Shown: piece by piece, positions 25,569 to 34,583 of the stretch
Layout: each line of letters starts with the position of its first letter
How positions within the stretch are numbered: position 1 is the stretch's first letter
Source of the DNA: Collinsella phocaeensis
GTDB lineage: Bacteria; Actinomycetota; Coriobacteriia; Coriobacteriales; Coriobacteriaceae
NCBI RefSeq assembly: GCF_900119895.1
Contig: NZ_FQLR01000004.1
Location: 186,001 to 250,000 of the forward strand
Direction of reading: 5' to 3'
DNA length: 64,000 nucleotides
Program-made: the position numbers and the translations under genes
Notes under the pieces: model-generated
The model's database searches: none
Told to the model about the DNA's origin: nothing
Seen by the model: the letters and a program-made list of their open reading frames with translations, nothing else

Positions 25569-25828
25569 AAAAAAAGAGGGTGGTATTTAAAAAACGGTCG
25601 CAAGGGCCCCTGCGGTCTTCGAAATCGCGCCTTCCGGGAGTCGGAAAGCGCGCTCCCTCTGAATCTGGGTGCAAGCGTCCTCGCGGGATCCGGTCGGGAT
25701 GCTGGGGCTCTAGGCATCGAGCGTGAGCGACCCCGCGTGTTCCGGTGACAGATCGAGTCGCTTCTGAAGGGATTCCGACTAAGATCGCATGCGGCCAGGC
25801 GATGCGCATGTTGCGCTGCGGACGAAGG

Positions 25829-26998
25829 CTATGAGAGGTACCTCAAGGCGTCGAGGCCGAACAGGCCTTCCATCAGAGAGAAGAAAATACCGAGCGACAG
25901 TAAGTCGGCAGCGCCGCCGGGGCTGACGTTTAGCGCGATGAGCTCGTCGTCATACCGTTCGAGCGCTGCGCGTAGCTCCTCGTTGGGCAGCGACCGTTCG
26001 TCGAGCTCGGTGCAGAAGGAACGGTGCGCGGCGAGCGCATCGATACCCCCACGGTGGACGACGTTGGTGTCCTCGAGCCGTGCCATCAATTTGACGAGCG
26101 CTCTTAGCAGGGTATCGGCGACGTCGCGCTCGGAGCCGCCCCGCGAGCATGGCGCAGGGCATTCGCGGCGCAGGTAGGGAAGCAGCTCGTGTTCCAGCAG
26201 CGGGTACCCTTGTGCCGCCTCGCCGCGGGCTCCCGAAAGGCCGTTGCGCAGGTAGATGCGCTCACCATGAGAAAGGGCGCCTTCTTGTGCAGGGCCGCCG
26301 TGCGCCCCGTTCCCGATGGGGGATGAAGGATCGTTTGGACGGCCGTCCCGCTGCGACCGCGCGAGCAGGATGCGGATGTCGGTATCGAGCAGGCAGGCGC
26401 CCATGGATCGCACGAGCTCCAGCACGCGTTCGGTATCTCGAGGTCCGCTTGGCAGCGAGCCGTTCTCAGAGAGGAAGGCTCCGCAGGATCCGAGGATGAG
26501 AGCGAACGCGAAGTTTGCGCCTTTGTGCGTGTTGATGCCGTGCGTTGCGGAGAACATCGCGCGCTCGGCTTCTATGCCAAGCTCGCGCAGCGCGTGGGCG
26601 AGATCGGCAGGGACGCGCCCATCCCATCGGGTTCCGGCGGAAGCGTATGCATGGAAGCAGGGCTCGAGTGCCGTCGCGCTCGCGAGGAACGTATCGAGAT
26701 CCATATCGCGATGTGCGCCGGTGTTGCGCCGGTCGACGAGGCCGGGCTTGGGCGTCAGGCGGGCTTCTCCGACCAGCGAGGCTGCGGCCCAGCGGGCAAG
26801 GCGCTCGCACGGGGGCAGGCTGTGGACCGCGCCGGATCGGGCGGCCCGTTTTGCTGCATAGGGGGCCCCATGTGGTACGGGCGATCCCTCCGCGGAGGTA
26901 TAGTCAGGCGAGTGACGGGGCCGCGAGGCCCGATCGGGTGTCGCGTGAAATTGGGGTTCGGGGCCGATGGGCTCGTCGCCGGGATGGGAGCTAGTCAA
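25829..26998 (-). CDS. citG: Triphosphoribosyl-dephospho-CoA synthase
   Basis: CitG joins ATP and dephospho-CoA to make the precursor of the citrate lyase prosthetic group, later attached to CitD by CitX. Family motifs are present: LTPKPGLVDRRNTGAHRDMD, THGINTHKGANFAFALI, and LEDTNVVHRGG. The frame opens at a TTG at 26998 that overlaps the stop of the GntR gene, giving 389 aa. The first 55-60 residues are unlike the family, so the true start may be nearer the GTG at residue 58 (AVHSLPPCERL). A low-conservation insert rich in Gly/Arg/Pro sits in the middle. It is probably co-transcribed with the GntR gene. Confidence 0.88.
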   Translation of the reverse strand: MTSSHPGDEPIGPEPQFHATPDRASRPRHSPDYTSAEGSPVPHGAPYAAKRAARSGAVHSLPPCERLARWAAASLVGEARLTPKPGLVDRRNTGAHRDMDLDTFLASATALEPCFHAYASAGTRWDGRVPADLAHALRELGIEAERAMFSATHGINTHKGANFAFALILGSCGAFLSENGSLPSGPRDTERVLELVRSMGACLLDTDIRILLARSQRDGRPNDPSSPIGNGAHGGPAQEGALSHGERIYLRNGLSGARGEAAQGYPLLEHELLPYLRRECPAPCSRGGSERDVADTLLRALVKLMARLEDTNVVHRGGIDALAAHRSFCTELDERSLPNEELRAALERYDDELIALNVSPGGAADLLSLGIFFSLMEGLFGLDALRYLS

Positions 26999-27692
26999 TG
27001 CCCAGGGCCCTCATCTCGCTGATGACGAACTGATGTGAGTTTTTAAGATGCGTGCGCACGGCCTGCTCGATCTTCTTGTCGGGCCCAAACCGCATGGCGA
27101 GGTAGATGCTCCAGTGCTCCTCGAGCGCGATGTTGCGGCGCGCATCGGGAGAGAGGGAGACGTTGCGGAAATACTTGGTGTACACCTGCAACGTGTTGAT
27201 GATGTCACGCAGGCGCGGGCTGTGCGCATGGGAGTAGACGTAGTTGTTGAAGGTGTTGGCATTGCGGATGACGGCCTCGGTGTCGTCTGCGGCGTTGGCG
27301 CGCTGGCCCTCTTCGAGCAGGGCGCGGAGCTCGTCGAAATCGGACTCGCTCATATTGTGGGCCGCTTTGGTGGTGGCAAGCGCCTCGAGGACGCTTCTGA
27401 TCTCGAACAGCTCGTTTGCGTCGCGGATGCTGATGCCGCGCACGATCACGCCGACGCCGGGCTTACGGTCGACGAGCTGCTCGTCGGCAAGCTGGTTGAG
27501 CGCGGCGCGGATGGGCGTGCGGCTGATGTGCAAGGCGTCTGCAAGCTGCTTTTCGTTGATGTTTGTTCCGGCCGGCACGGTTCCCAGAATGATGGCCTTC
27601 TTGAACGCGTCGAACAGGTTGTCTTTCAGTGGGGCGTTTTTGGCCAGGTCGAGATATTCGCAAAGCGTGGGCATGACCGATTCGGTGTCCAT
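26991..27692 (-). CDS. GntR/FadR-type regulator (FCD domain), CitO-like by context
   Basis: The protein has 233 aa. The N-terminal winged HTH (NEKQLADALHISRTPIRAAL) is followed by a helical FCD effector domain (ANELFEIRSVLEALATTKAA, with HWSIYLAMR at the end). In Enterococcus a GntR regulator, CitO, sits beside a CitMHS transporter and activates the cit and oad operons. The same neighbourhood here (citG, CitMHS gene, oad operon) suggests the same role; this is by analogy. The ATG at 27692 with AGGGG 8 nt upstream is preferred over one at 27710 with no such site. Confidence 0.85.
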   Translation of the reverse strand: MDTESVMPTLCEYLDLAKNAPLKDNLFDAFKKAIILGTVPAGTNINEKQLADALHISRTPIRAALNQLADEQLVDRKPGVGVIVRGISIRDANELFEIRSVLEALATTKAAHNMSESDFDELRALLEEGQRANAADDTEAVIRNANTFNNYVYSHAHSPRLRDIINTLQVYTKYFRNVSLSPDARRNIALEEHWSIYLAMRFGPDKKIEQAVRTHLKNSHQFVISEMRALGID

Positions 27693-28039
27693 GCGCAGTG
27701 CCCCTTTCATAAATACGCGTCATCCATACCAGTCTACTCGATAAATAGCAAGTGCGCTGGTTCTTTCTTGCAAGATGCAAGAGGGGTCGGTAGACGGATT
27801 CGAAATATGACAAACATAGAAAGGTTGGTGCAGTTAGAAACTAGAATCATGCGAAGTCCGTGTTGCAAAAACAGGGGATGCGTATGGTATTTAGATCTCT
27901 ATATTTCGATAAACCCGCACATTAAAAAGAAAAGATGCCGCATGAAGAGCGGGATACCCGGTCGGATGAGGTTTGGGAATGAGCGGCTTTCGGCACATCG
28001 GGCCGTACTCGGAAGCTGGCGTCGAGTGCCGCGCATACT

Positions 28040-28069
28040 AAAACCGCGGCCACCCGAAGGTGACCGCGG
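28040..28069 (-). terminator. Terminator of the CitMHS transporter gene
   Basis: On the minus strand CCGCGGTCACC pairs with GGTGGCCGCGG over TTCG, followed by TTTTAG. The 300 nt from here to the GntR start are low-complexity AT-richer DNA with no gene seen. Confidence 0.8.
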
Positions 28070-28117
28070 CGAAGGGGAGAGCGTATAAGCCGAATACGGC
28101 AGATGCGCGTGCTGGCG

Positions 28118-29476
28118 CTAGGCCTGCGGGATGTAGAACGGCAGGGCTCCGGTGGCCATGATCGTGACGACGAAGATCACGAAGATGCACGCGGCCCACT
28201 TGCCCGCGGCGCGCTGCCACTCGCCCAGGTCCTGCTCGGTGAGGCGCAGGAGCAGGTAGATGAAGGCGGTCAGCGGGGACAGCAGGTGGAAGGCCTGGCC
28301 CATGAGGGAGGCGAGAGCCATCTGCAGGTTGGTGAAACCGTAGACGTAGCCGGCCTCGGCGAGCGCCGGCATGACGCCGAAGTAGAAGCCGTCGTTGGAG
28401 ATGAAGAACGTGCCGGGGGCGGAGACGAGGGCGACGATGAGGCCCCAGAAGCCCGCAAGCTGCTTCGGGATGATGGTGATGAGGCTCTGGGCGAGGGCAT
28501 CAGCCATGCCGGAGCCCTGGAAGAGGCCCATGAAGATGCCGGCGCCGAAGATCAGGATGACAACCTGGACGGCGTCGCCGCCGTTCTCGCCGATGCGCTT
28601 GGACTGGTCCTTGAGGTTCGGGTAGTTCACGAGGAGCGCAAGGACGGTGCCGACCATAAAGAGCATCTGGTTGGGCAGGGAGATGGCCTCGATGAAGGAG
28701 CCGGCGACGAGCCAGGCGATGAGGACCACGGTCATGATGGCGTTGAACCACCAGTTCTGCGGACGACGGATGGCGAGGACCTCCTCGTCCGTCACGTTGG
28801 TGAGCTCATCGATCTCGGCCTGGGTGAACTCGTGAACGCCGAGGCGAGCACGCTCCTGCTTGCCCATGTGGCGAGCGACGACGAAGATGTTGAAGAGCAC
28901 AGAGATGATCATGCCGGGCATGAGGTAGCTCAGGATGTCGCCGCCGACCTCGGTAACGGCCATGGCGCGCGCGGTGGGGCCGCCCCAGGGCAGGAGGTTC
29001 ATGACGGTGTTCTGAAGGATGACGAGAACAGCGAGGTTCATCTTCTTCATGCCGAGCTTCTCATAGATCGGCAGGAACGCGGCGCAGCACACAAGCGTCG
29101 TGGTGGTGCCATCACCGTTCATGGAGATGGCGGCGGCGACAACCGCGGTCGCGATGAGGACCTTCATGGGGTCGCCCTTCGCGAACTCGATCATCTTCTT
29201 GGTGATGGGGTCGAAGAGGCCCGCATCGAGCATGATGGAGAAGTACAGGATCGCGAACAGGAGCAGGATGCCCGTGTTGGCCGTCGTGCCGAGGCCGTCC
29301 ATGACCCAGGTACCCAGGTCGGTCCAGCTTTCAGCCGGGCTGCCCGGGATGAAGAGGCTGATCGCCGCGAAGACGAGCGGAATCGCGCACAGTGCCGTAA
29401 GCGGCGAGAGCTTTTTGGTCATGACCACGAACATGAAGACCGCGATCATGAGCCAGGCGAGAATGGTCATTGCCAT
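28118..29476 (-). CDS. CitMHS-family metal-citrate:proton symporter
   Basis: Membrane protein of 452 aa with about 11-12 hydrophobic segments. Typical CitMHS features are the N-terminal LAWLMIAVFMFVVMTKKLSP, FAILYFSIMLDAGLFDP, SMNGDGTTTTLVCCAAFLPI and NLLPWGGPTARAM. This family takes up citrate complexed with Mg or Ca with protons. It is the entry point of the citrate pathway encoded around it, comparable to Enterococcus CitH. The ATG at 29476 follows AAGGTGAT; an ATG two codons later is possible. It is divergent from the oad operon. Confidence 0.92.
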   Translation of the reverse strand: MAMTILAWLMIAVFMFVVMTKKLSPLTALCAIPLVFAAISLFIPGSPAESWTDLGTWVMDGLGTTANTGILLLFAILYFSIMLDAGLFDPITKKMIEFAKGDPMKVLIATAVVAAAISMNGDGTTTTLVCCAAFLPIYEKLGMKKMNLAVLVILQNTVMNLLPWGGPTARAMAVTEVGGDILSYLMPGMIISVLFNIFVVARHMGKQERARLGVHEFTQAEIDELTNVTDEEVLAIRRPQNWWFNAIMTVVLIAWLVAGSFIEAISLPNQMLFMVGTVLALLVNYPNLKDQSKRIGENGGDAVQVVILIFGAGIFMGLFQGSGMADALAQSLITIIPKQLAGFWGLIVALVSAPGTFFISNDGFYFGVMPALAEAGYVYGFTNLQMALASLMGQAFHLLSPLTAFIYLLLRLTEQDLGEWQRAAGKWAACIFVIFVVTIMATGALPFYIPQA

Positions 29477-29636
29477 TACATATCACCTTCCCATTTACTA
29501 ATACGTACAGCTTCTCAAACGAAATAACCGCGCTGTGTGCAGGGCACGGCATGACGTTTACGGCATGAAAGATAGCGCTCAGGAATGGTCGGACATGAGC
29601 GACATGGTGATTAAGTACACGAGAAAGACAACCGTA

Positions 29637-29662
29637 CCTGCGGTTTTGCCGAAAACTGCAGG
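29637..29662. promoter_or_regulatory. Dyad in the divergent CitMHS/oad promoter region
   Basis: CCTGCGGTTTT-GCCG-AAAACTGCAGG is a near-perfect 26-nt dyad in the 495-nt region between two divergent citrate genes. It is a good candidate operator for the GntR or LysR regulator. The rest of 29477-29971 shows repeated GACCGTT motifs but no gene. Confidence 0.5.
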
Positions 29663-29971
29663 TTGGCCGCGGCAAAACGGCGCGCGTCCGGGCGTTTTAG
29701 CGTCCCGCTGACCGTTCACCGGCAATTTCTGACCGTTTAGGTGCAAACCGCCTTCAGCATTTAGGGGCAGGTTCGTGGTCAAAATGCCTGAAAACGTGTG
29801 CGCATAACAGAGAAAGCGCTGGTAAAAGATGTTGCTATACCCAAATACCCCAGCGGTACACCCTGAAACAGAAAAAGTGCAGTCAGTCCATATAGTGCAA
29901 ATATACAGTTATAGCCATGAATTGTAGGCAATGCTGCAGAAGGCCCCGAAGTTCCGAAAGGGAGTGAGTGA

Positions 29972-30337
29972 ATGGGATTGTTCGATTGGTTCCGCCGCCG
30001 CGGAGCCGATGCGGATGAGGCTCCCGCCCCGGTGTCCGCGCAGGCCGCAGATGCCGCCCGCGCGCAGGCGGAGGCGGACGAGTGGGAAGAGGTCCCCGCG
30101 TACCTGCCCGTGGACGCCGCCGAGCACCGTACGGTCGTTGTGGCCGCTACGGCCATCGCCGCAGGCGACCGTCCTGAGAGCAAGCTCGTCGTCCGCCGCG
30201 TGAGCGTGGCGAACCCGGAGCACCGGCTCGTGACCTGCATCGCGTCGAGCATCGCCGCCGGCGCGCTGGAGAAAAGCCAGTTCGTAGTCAAGAAGGTCTA
30301 TAAGAAGAAGGTTATGGAGGACAACCATGCTGCGTAA
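29972..30337 (+). CDS. oadH: Oxaloacetate decarboxylase OadH-like subunit
   Basis: Soluble protein of 121 aa. It has an N-terminal MGLFDWFRRRG, an Ala/Glu-rich linker and a C-terminal half of two repeat-like strands (VVVAATAIAAGD and LVTCIASSIAAGALEKSQFV). No membrane segment is seen. Position defines it: first in an oadH-oadD-oadB-citX-oadA order like the Enterococcus cluster, where OadH is a small accessory subunit. The ATG at 29972 has AAAGGGAG upstream. Its end overlaps the next gene by 11 nt. Confidence 0.7.
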   Translation: MGLFDWFRRRGADADEAPAPVSAQAADAARAQAEADEWEEVPAYLPVDAAEHRTVVVAATAIAAGDRPESKLVVRRVSVANPEHRLVTCIASSIAAGALEKSQFVVKKVYKKKVMEDNHAA

Positions 30338-30633
30338 GTTCAAGATCGCCATCGACGGCACCCAGTACATGGTCGAGATGGAGGAGATCGGTGCGCCCGT
30401 GGCCACCCCGGCCGACGCCGTCGCCGCCCCGGCTGGCCCCGATGCCCGGCACCATCCTCGACATCCACGTCAAGGTGGGCGACGTCGTGAAGGCCAACCA
30501 GCCCGTCATGGTGCTCGAGGCCATGAAGATGGAGAACGAGGTCGTCGCCGACCAGGACGGCACCATCGCTTCCATCGCCGTGACCAAGGGCGAGATGGTC
30601 AACCCCGGCGCTGAGCTCTTCAGCATCGCCTAG
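30327..30633 (+). pseudogene. oadD: Biotin carboxyl-carrier subunit of oxaloacetate decarboxylase, frameshifted
   Basis: The ATG at 30327 (GGAGG 7 nt upstream) encodes MLRKFKIAIDGTQYMVEMEE and then an Ala/Pro linker. The biotinyl domain APMPGTILDIHVKVGDVV, with the biotin lysine in EAMKMENE, and the TAG at 30633 are in the +1 frame. The break lies in the linker near 30425-30445, a GCCGCCCCG-type stretch. In relatives this linker is a long Ala-Pro repeat; here it is short, so a repeat contraction (real or from assembly) that also broke the frame is likely. An ATG at 30442 could restart the biotin domain alone. Without it the Oad complex would lack its biotin carrier. Confidence 0.8.
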
Positions 30634-30761
30634 CACGGAGCTCGTGCCCAGCACGGAACTTGTCGACGGCACCGCCGCAAGAGTGCCGTTTCGCGCTTCG
30701 GCGCATCCCGGCCGCGCGCAGCGGGCCGGAACCGTTTTCCCACGGATGAGAGGTATGACTC

Positions 30762-31877
30762 TTGGAAACTCTGATTGAAGGTGTGATCGCCCTCGGCGCC
30801 GAGCCCGGCCGCATCGTGATGATGGTCATCGGCTGCATCCTTATGTACCTGGGCATCAAGAAGGAATACGAGCCCACGCTGCTCGTGCCCATGGGTCTCG
30901 GCACCATTCTGGTCAACATCCCGGCTTCCGGCGTCCTCATGACCGGTGACGCCGCGGGTCCGTTCCAGATCCTGTTCGACGCCGGCATCGAGACCGAGCT
31001 CTTCCCGCTGCTGCTCTTCATCGGCATCGGCGCGATGATCGACTTCGGCCCGCTGCTCGCCAACCCGTTCCTGCTGCTGTTCGGCGCTGCCGCGCAGTTC
31101 GGCATCTTCTTCGTCATCATCGTGGCCGCGCTGCTCGGCTTCCACATCAACGACGCCGCATCCATCGGCATCATCGCCGCAGCCGACGGCCCGACCTCGA
31201 TCTTCGTCGCGAACACGCTGGGGTCGAAGTACATGGGTGCCATCATGGTCGCCGCATACTCCTACATGGCGCTCGTGCCCATCATCCAGCCCGTCGCCAT
31301 CAAGGCCGTGACCACCAAGAAGGAGCGCCGCATCCGCATGAACTATCATCCGGGCCAGGTCTCCAAGACGGCTAAGATCCTCTTCCCGATCATCATCTGC
31401 GTCGTGGCCGGCCTCATCGCCCCCGTGTCGCTGCCCCTCGTCGGCTTCCTGATGTTCGGCAACCTGCTGCGCGAGTGCGGCGTGCTCGACCGACTCTCCG
31501 TCTCCGCCCAGAACGAGCTCGTGAACCTCATCTCCATCCTGCTCGGCCTCTGCGTCTCCGTGAAGATGGTCTACACCGACTTCCTGCAGTTCGACACCCT
31601 GCTCGTCATGGGCCTCGGCCTGCTCGGCTTCGTGATGGACTCCGTGGGCGGCGTCATGTTCGCCAAGTTCCTCAATCTCTTCCGCAAGGAGAAGATCAAC
31701 CCGATGGTGGGCGCTGCGGGCATCTCCGCGTTCCCGATGAGCTCTCGCGTCATCCAGAAGATGGCCACCGAGGAGGATCCCGGCAACTTCATCCTCATGC
31801 AGGCTGCCGGCGCCAACGTCGCTGGCCAGATCGCCTCGGTTGTTGCCGGCGGTCTCGTGCTCGGCCTGCTGCTCTAA
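30762..31877 (+). CDS. oadB: Oxaloacetate decarboxylase beta subunit (sodium pump)
   Basis: Integral membrane protein of 371 aa that decarboxylates carboxybiotin and exports sodium. Family stretches are GIGAMIDFGPLLANPFLLLF, FGIFFVIIVAALLGF, AADGPTSIFVANTL and GLLGFVMDSVGGVMFAK, with conserved Asp residues in DFGPLL and AADGPT. The start is TTG at 30762 with GAGAGG 9 nt upstream; a nearby ATG (30755) is out of frame. It is followed by a 46-aa membrane peptide and citX. It works with OadA and the biotin protein OadD. Confidence 0.95.
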   Translation: METLIEGVIALGAEPGRIVMMVIGCILMYLGIKKEYEPTLLVPMGLGTILVNIPASGVLMTGDAAGPFQILFDAGIETELFPLLLFIGIGAMIDFGPLLANPFLLLFGAAAQFGIFFVIIVAALLGFHINDAASIGIIAAADGPTSIFVANTLGSKYMGAIMVAAYSYMALVPIIQPVAIKAVTTKKERRIRMNYHPGQVSKTAKILFPIIICVVAGLIAPVSLPLVGFLMFGNLLRECGVLDRLSVSAQNELVNLISILLGLCVSVKMVYTDFLQFDTLLVMGLGLLGFVMDSVGGVMFAKFLNLFRKEKINPMVGAAGISAFPMSSRVIQKMATEEDPGNFILMQAAGANVAGQIASVVAGGLVLGLLL

Positions 31878-31898
31878 GGGAAAGGTGCGTGTAGCTCT

Positions 31899-32039
31899 AT
31901 GACTATCGATATGAATGCCCTGGAGCAGGGCCTGGAGATCCTCGGCCTCGGTTGGGGCGGCATCTTCGTCGTCATGATCATCATCTACCTGGTGTCCATG
32001 GGTCTCTGCAAGATGTTCCCGCCGTCGAAGGACGCCTAG
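31899..32039 (+). CDS. 46-aa single-span membrane peptide, OadG (gamma)-like
   Basis: MTIDMNALEQGLEILGLGWG is followed by one membrane helix (GIFVVMIIIYLVSMGLCKMF) and PPSKDA. It starts 21 nt after oadB in the same operon, with GGGAAAGGTG upstream. Gamma subunits of sodium-pump decarboxylases are small one-helix proteins that hold the complex together, and this is a minimal version. The Enterococcus-type oad clusters are described as lacking a gamma gene, so the presence of one here with OadH is notable. Confidence 0.7.
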   Translation: MTIDMNALEQGLEILGLGWGGIFVVMIIIYLVSMGLCKMFPPSKDA

Positions 32040-32128
32040 CGAACCGATGGCGGTCGACGGGGCGCGTCCGGTGGGACTGCCGGCGCGCCCCGTATGGTAG
32101 GGACCCACAAGGCGGGGAGGAGCCGAGT

Positions 32129-32755
32129 ATGAGCGATATGCATGCGTGCGATGCGGGCGCGAAAGCGATGGCTTCCGGCGCGCCGACGGCGGATGCGGCG
32201 TTCGTGGCCTCGGTCTTCGATGGGCCCGAGGTCGAGCTGGCCGAGATGCTTGACGCGCGGGAGAACCGCGCGCGCATCCAGCGCGACCTTCTCGCCGAGG
32301 CGCTGCCGGGGGAGACCCTGCTCTCGGCGACCCTCTCCATCCCGGGTCCCCATAAGACCTCGGCGGTGCTCGAGTCCGCGTTTCGCGAGCTGGTCCGCGC
32401 GCTCGAGTCCGGTTTCTCTGGAGCTCGGGTGCGCTCGCGGACTCGAATCTCGGACGCGTCTGGCCCCGAGCTGCTCATGCTCGTGAAGATGCCGGCGCTC
32501 GAGCTCAAGCGCCTGGCGATCGACGTCGAGGAGCACCATCCCCTGGGCCGACTCGCGGATTTCGATGTGGTCGAGCTAACGGACGGCATGCCGCGCCCGG
32601 TCTCTCGGATCGAGCTGGGCCTTGCTCCCCGCAGGTGTCTCATCTGCGGCGGCGAGGCGAAGGCGTGCGCCCGTTCGCGCGCTCACACCGTGAAAGATAT
32701 GCAGGTAGCGATAGCGGAAATCATCCGACAAGGAGGGTGCTGCAACAATGGATAA
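32129..32755 (+). CDS. citX: Citrate lyase holo-[acyl-carrier protein] synthase
   Basis: CitX transfers the phosphoribosyl-dephospho-CoA group to Ser14 of CitD. The protein has 208 aa. Typical pieces are EMLDARENRARIQRDLL, LSATLSIPGPHKTS, HPLGRLADFDVVELTDG and RRCLICGGEAKACARSRAHT. The ATG at 32129 has GGGGAGGAG upstream. The last 8 nt overlap the start of oadA. Finding citX inside the oad operon rather than with citDEF matches the Enterococcus order and ties the two operons together functionally. Confidence 0.94.
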   Translation: MSDMHACDAGAKAMASGAPTADAAFVASVFDGPEVELAEMLDARENRARIQRDLLAEALPGETLLSATLSIPGPHKTSAVLESAFRELVRALESGFSGARVRSRTRISDASGPELLMLVKMPALELKRLAIDVEEHHPLGRLADFDVVELTDGMPRPVSRIELGLAPRRCLICGGEAKACARSRAHTVKDMQVAIAEIIRQGGCCNNG

Positions 32756-34139
32756 GCAGATCAAGTTCACCGAGACCGTTCTTCGCGATGGCCAGCAGAG
32801 CCAGATCGCGACGCGCATGCCTATCGAGGACATGCTTCCCATCCTGGAGACCATGGACCAGGCCGGCTACCACGCCCTCGAGGTGTGGGGCGGCGCCACG
32901 TTCGACTCCTGTCTGCGCTACCTGGGCGAGGACCCCTGGGAGCGCCTGCGCACGATCCGCGCGCACGTGAAGGACACGAAGCTGCAGATGCTGCTCCGCG
33001 GCCAGAACCTCCTGGGCTATCGCAACTACGCCGACGACGTCGTCGAGGCCGTGGTGAAGAAGTCGATCGAGAACGGCATCGACGTCCTGCGCATCTTCGA
33101 CGCCCTGAATGACGTCCGCAACCTTCAGACCTCCATCCGCGCTGCCAAGGAGGCCGGCGGCGAGGTCCAGGCCGCCATCTGCTACACCACGAGCGAGGTG
33201 CACACCGTCGCGTACTTCGTCGACCTGTCCCGCAAGATGGCTGCCGCCGGCGCGGACTCCATCTGCATCAAGGATATGGCCGGCGTGCTCGAGCCTGCCG
33301 TCGCCACCGAGCTGGTGGGCCAGATCAAGGCCGCCGTCGACCTGCCGCTCGAGCTGCACACGCACGCCACCGCGGGCATCGGCGAGATGACCCTCATGCG
33401 CGCGGTCGAGGCGGGCGTCGACATCATCGATACCTGCATCTCGTCCTTCTCCGGCGGCACGAGCCAGCCCTGCACCGAGTCCATGGCCATCGCGCTCGAG
33501 GGTCTCGGCTACAAGACCGGTCTCGACATGGATAAGCTCGAGGCGGAGGCCAAGCACTTCGCTCCCGTGCGTGCCAAGTTCAAGGAGAACGGTACGCTCA
33601 ACCCCAAGGTCATGGAGACGGAGCCCAAGGCGCTGCTCTACAAGGTTCCGGGCGGCATGCTGTCCAACCTCATCTCCAACCTGGCCGACCTCGGCGTGTC
33701 CGACAAGTACTCCGAGGTCCTTGCCGAGGTTCCGCGCGTCCGTGCCGACCTTGGCTTCCCGCCGCTCGTCACCCCGCTGTCCCAGATGGTCGGCTCCCAG
33801 GCGCTCATGAACGTCGTCTCCGGCGAGCGGTACAAGGTCGTGCCGTCCGAGATCAAGGACTACGTCCGCGGTCTGTACGGCGCTTCTCCCGCGCCGATCG
33901 ACGCGGATGTCAAGCAGCTCATCATCGGCGATGAGGAGCCGGTCACCTGCCGTCCCGCCGACCTGATCGAGCCGCAGCTTCCGCGCCTGCGCGAGGAGAT
34001 CTCGCAGTACGCGAAGTGTGACGAGGACGTGCTGTCTTACGCGCTGTTCCCCGAGCAGGCGCGCGACTTCCTCGGCCGTCGCGAGGACCCCTTCTACGAC
34101 GTGCCCGTCCAGGAGGTCGAGGTCTCCGTCGAGGCGTAG
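32748..34139 (+). CDS. oadA: Oxaloacetate decarboxylase alpha subunit (carboxyltransferase)
   Basis: OadA moves the carboxyl group of oxaloacetate to biotin, releasing pyruvate. The protein has 463 aa with an HMG-CoA-lyase-like barrel (FTETVLRDGQQSQIATRM, ICIKDMAG with the carbamylated-type Lys, ELHTHATAGIGEM with the metal His pair) and a conserved carboxylase region to the end. It lacks the fused biotinyl domain of longer OadA proteins, consistent with a separate OadD. The start overlaps citX by 8 nt with AAGGAGG upstream. A terminator follows at 34241. Confidence 0.95.
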   Translation: MDKQIKFTETVLRDGQQSQIATRMPIEDMLPILETMDQAGYHALEVWGGATFDSCLRYLGEDPWERLRTIRAHVKDTKLQMLLRGQNLLGYRNYADDVVEAVVKKSIENGIDVLRIFDALNDVRNLQTSIRAAKEAGGEVQAAICYTTSEVHTVAYFVDLSRKMAAAGADSICIKDMAGVLEPAVATELVGQIKAAVDLPLELHTHATAGIGEMTLMRAVEAGVDIIDTCISSFSGGTSQPCTESMAIALEGLGYKTGLDMDKLEAEAKHFAPVRAKFKENGTLNPKVMETEPKALLYKVPGGMLSNLISNLADLGVSDKYSEVLAEVPRVRADLGFPPLVTPLSQMVGSQALMNVVSGERYKVVPSEIKDYVRGLYGASPAPIDADVKQLIIGDEEPVTCRPADLIEPQLPRLREEISQYAKCDEDVLSYALFPEQARDFLGRREDPFYDVPVQEVEVSVEA

Positions 34140-34240
34140 GGCACCTGCGACCTCGTTGCCGCCGGGCGCATGTTCCCTCGGCGGCGCCCCCATCGTGTCT
34201 TCTCCGGATCGTCTCCGGTCACAGGCTAACCACCGTAAAG

Positions 34241-34268
34241 AGCCGCCCCGCACCGTGGGCGGCTTTTT
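34241..34268 (+). terminator. Terminator of the oad operon
   Basis: AGCCGCCC pairs with GGGCGGCT over CGCACCGT, followed by TTTTT. Confidence 0.88.
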
Positions 34269-34583
34269 GCGTTTCCACCTTCGCGCCCCCTGGCTCTTGT
34301 GGAGACGTATGCCTGTCAACGATGCGCGACTGCGGCGATATCGCACGGGTCGCGCGGATGGTCGTGCGTTAAGGTTGGTACATGCTGCGTGCGCCAGGGG
34401 GCGTTCCGGCTGATTCATGCCGTGTACTCGGGCGCCTTTCGATTGGAATCATGGCCGGAAGGTCGGCGGCACGCTGCTTTGCATGCGGACGCGGTGTTGT
34501 GGGCGTTAGCCCGTGCGCGTGCGGTAGCGCGACGACGCCGAAAAGCGCAGCGCCGTCGCGTCGCGGCGCCTGGGAAGGTGGCA

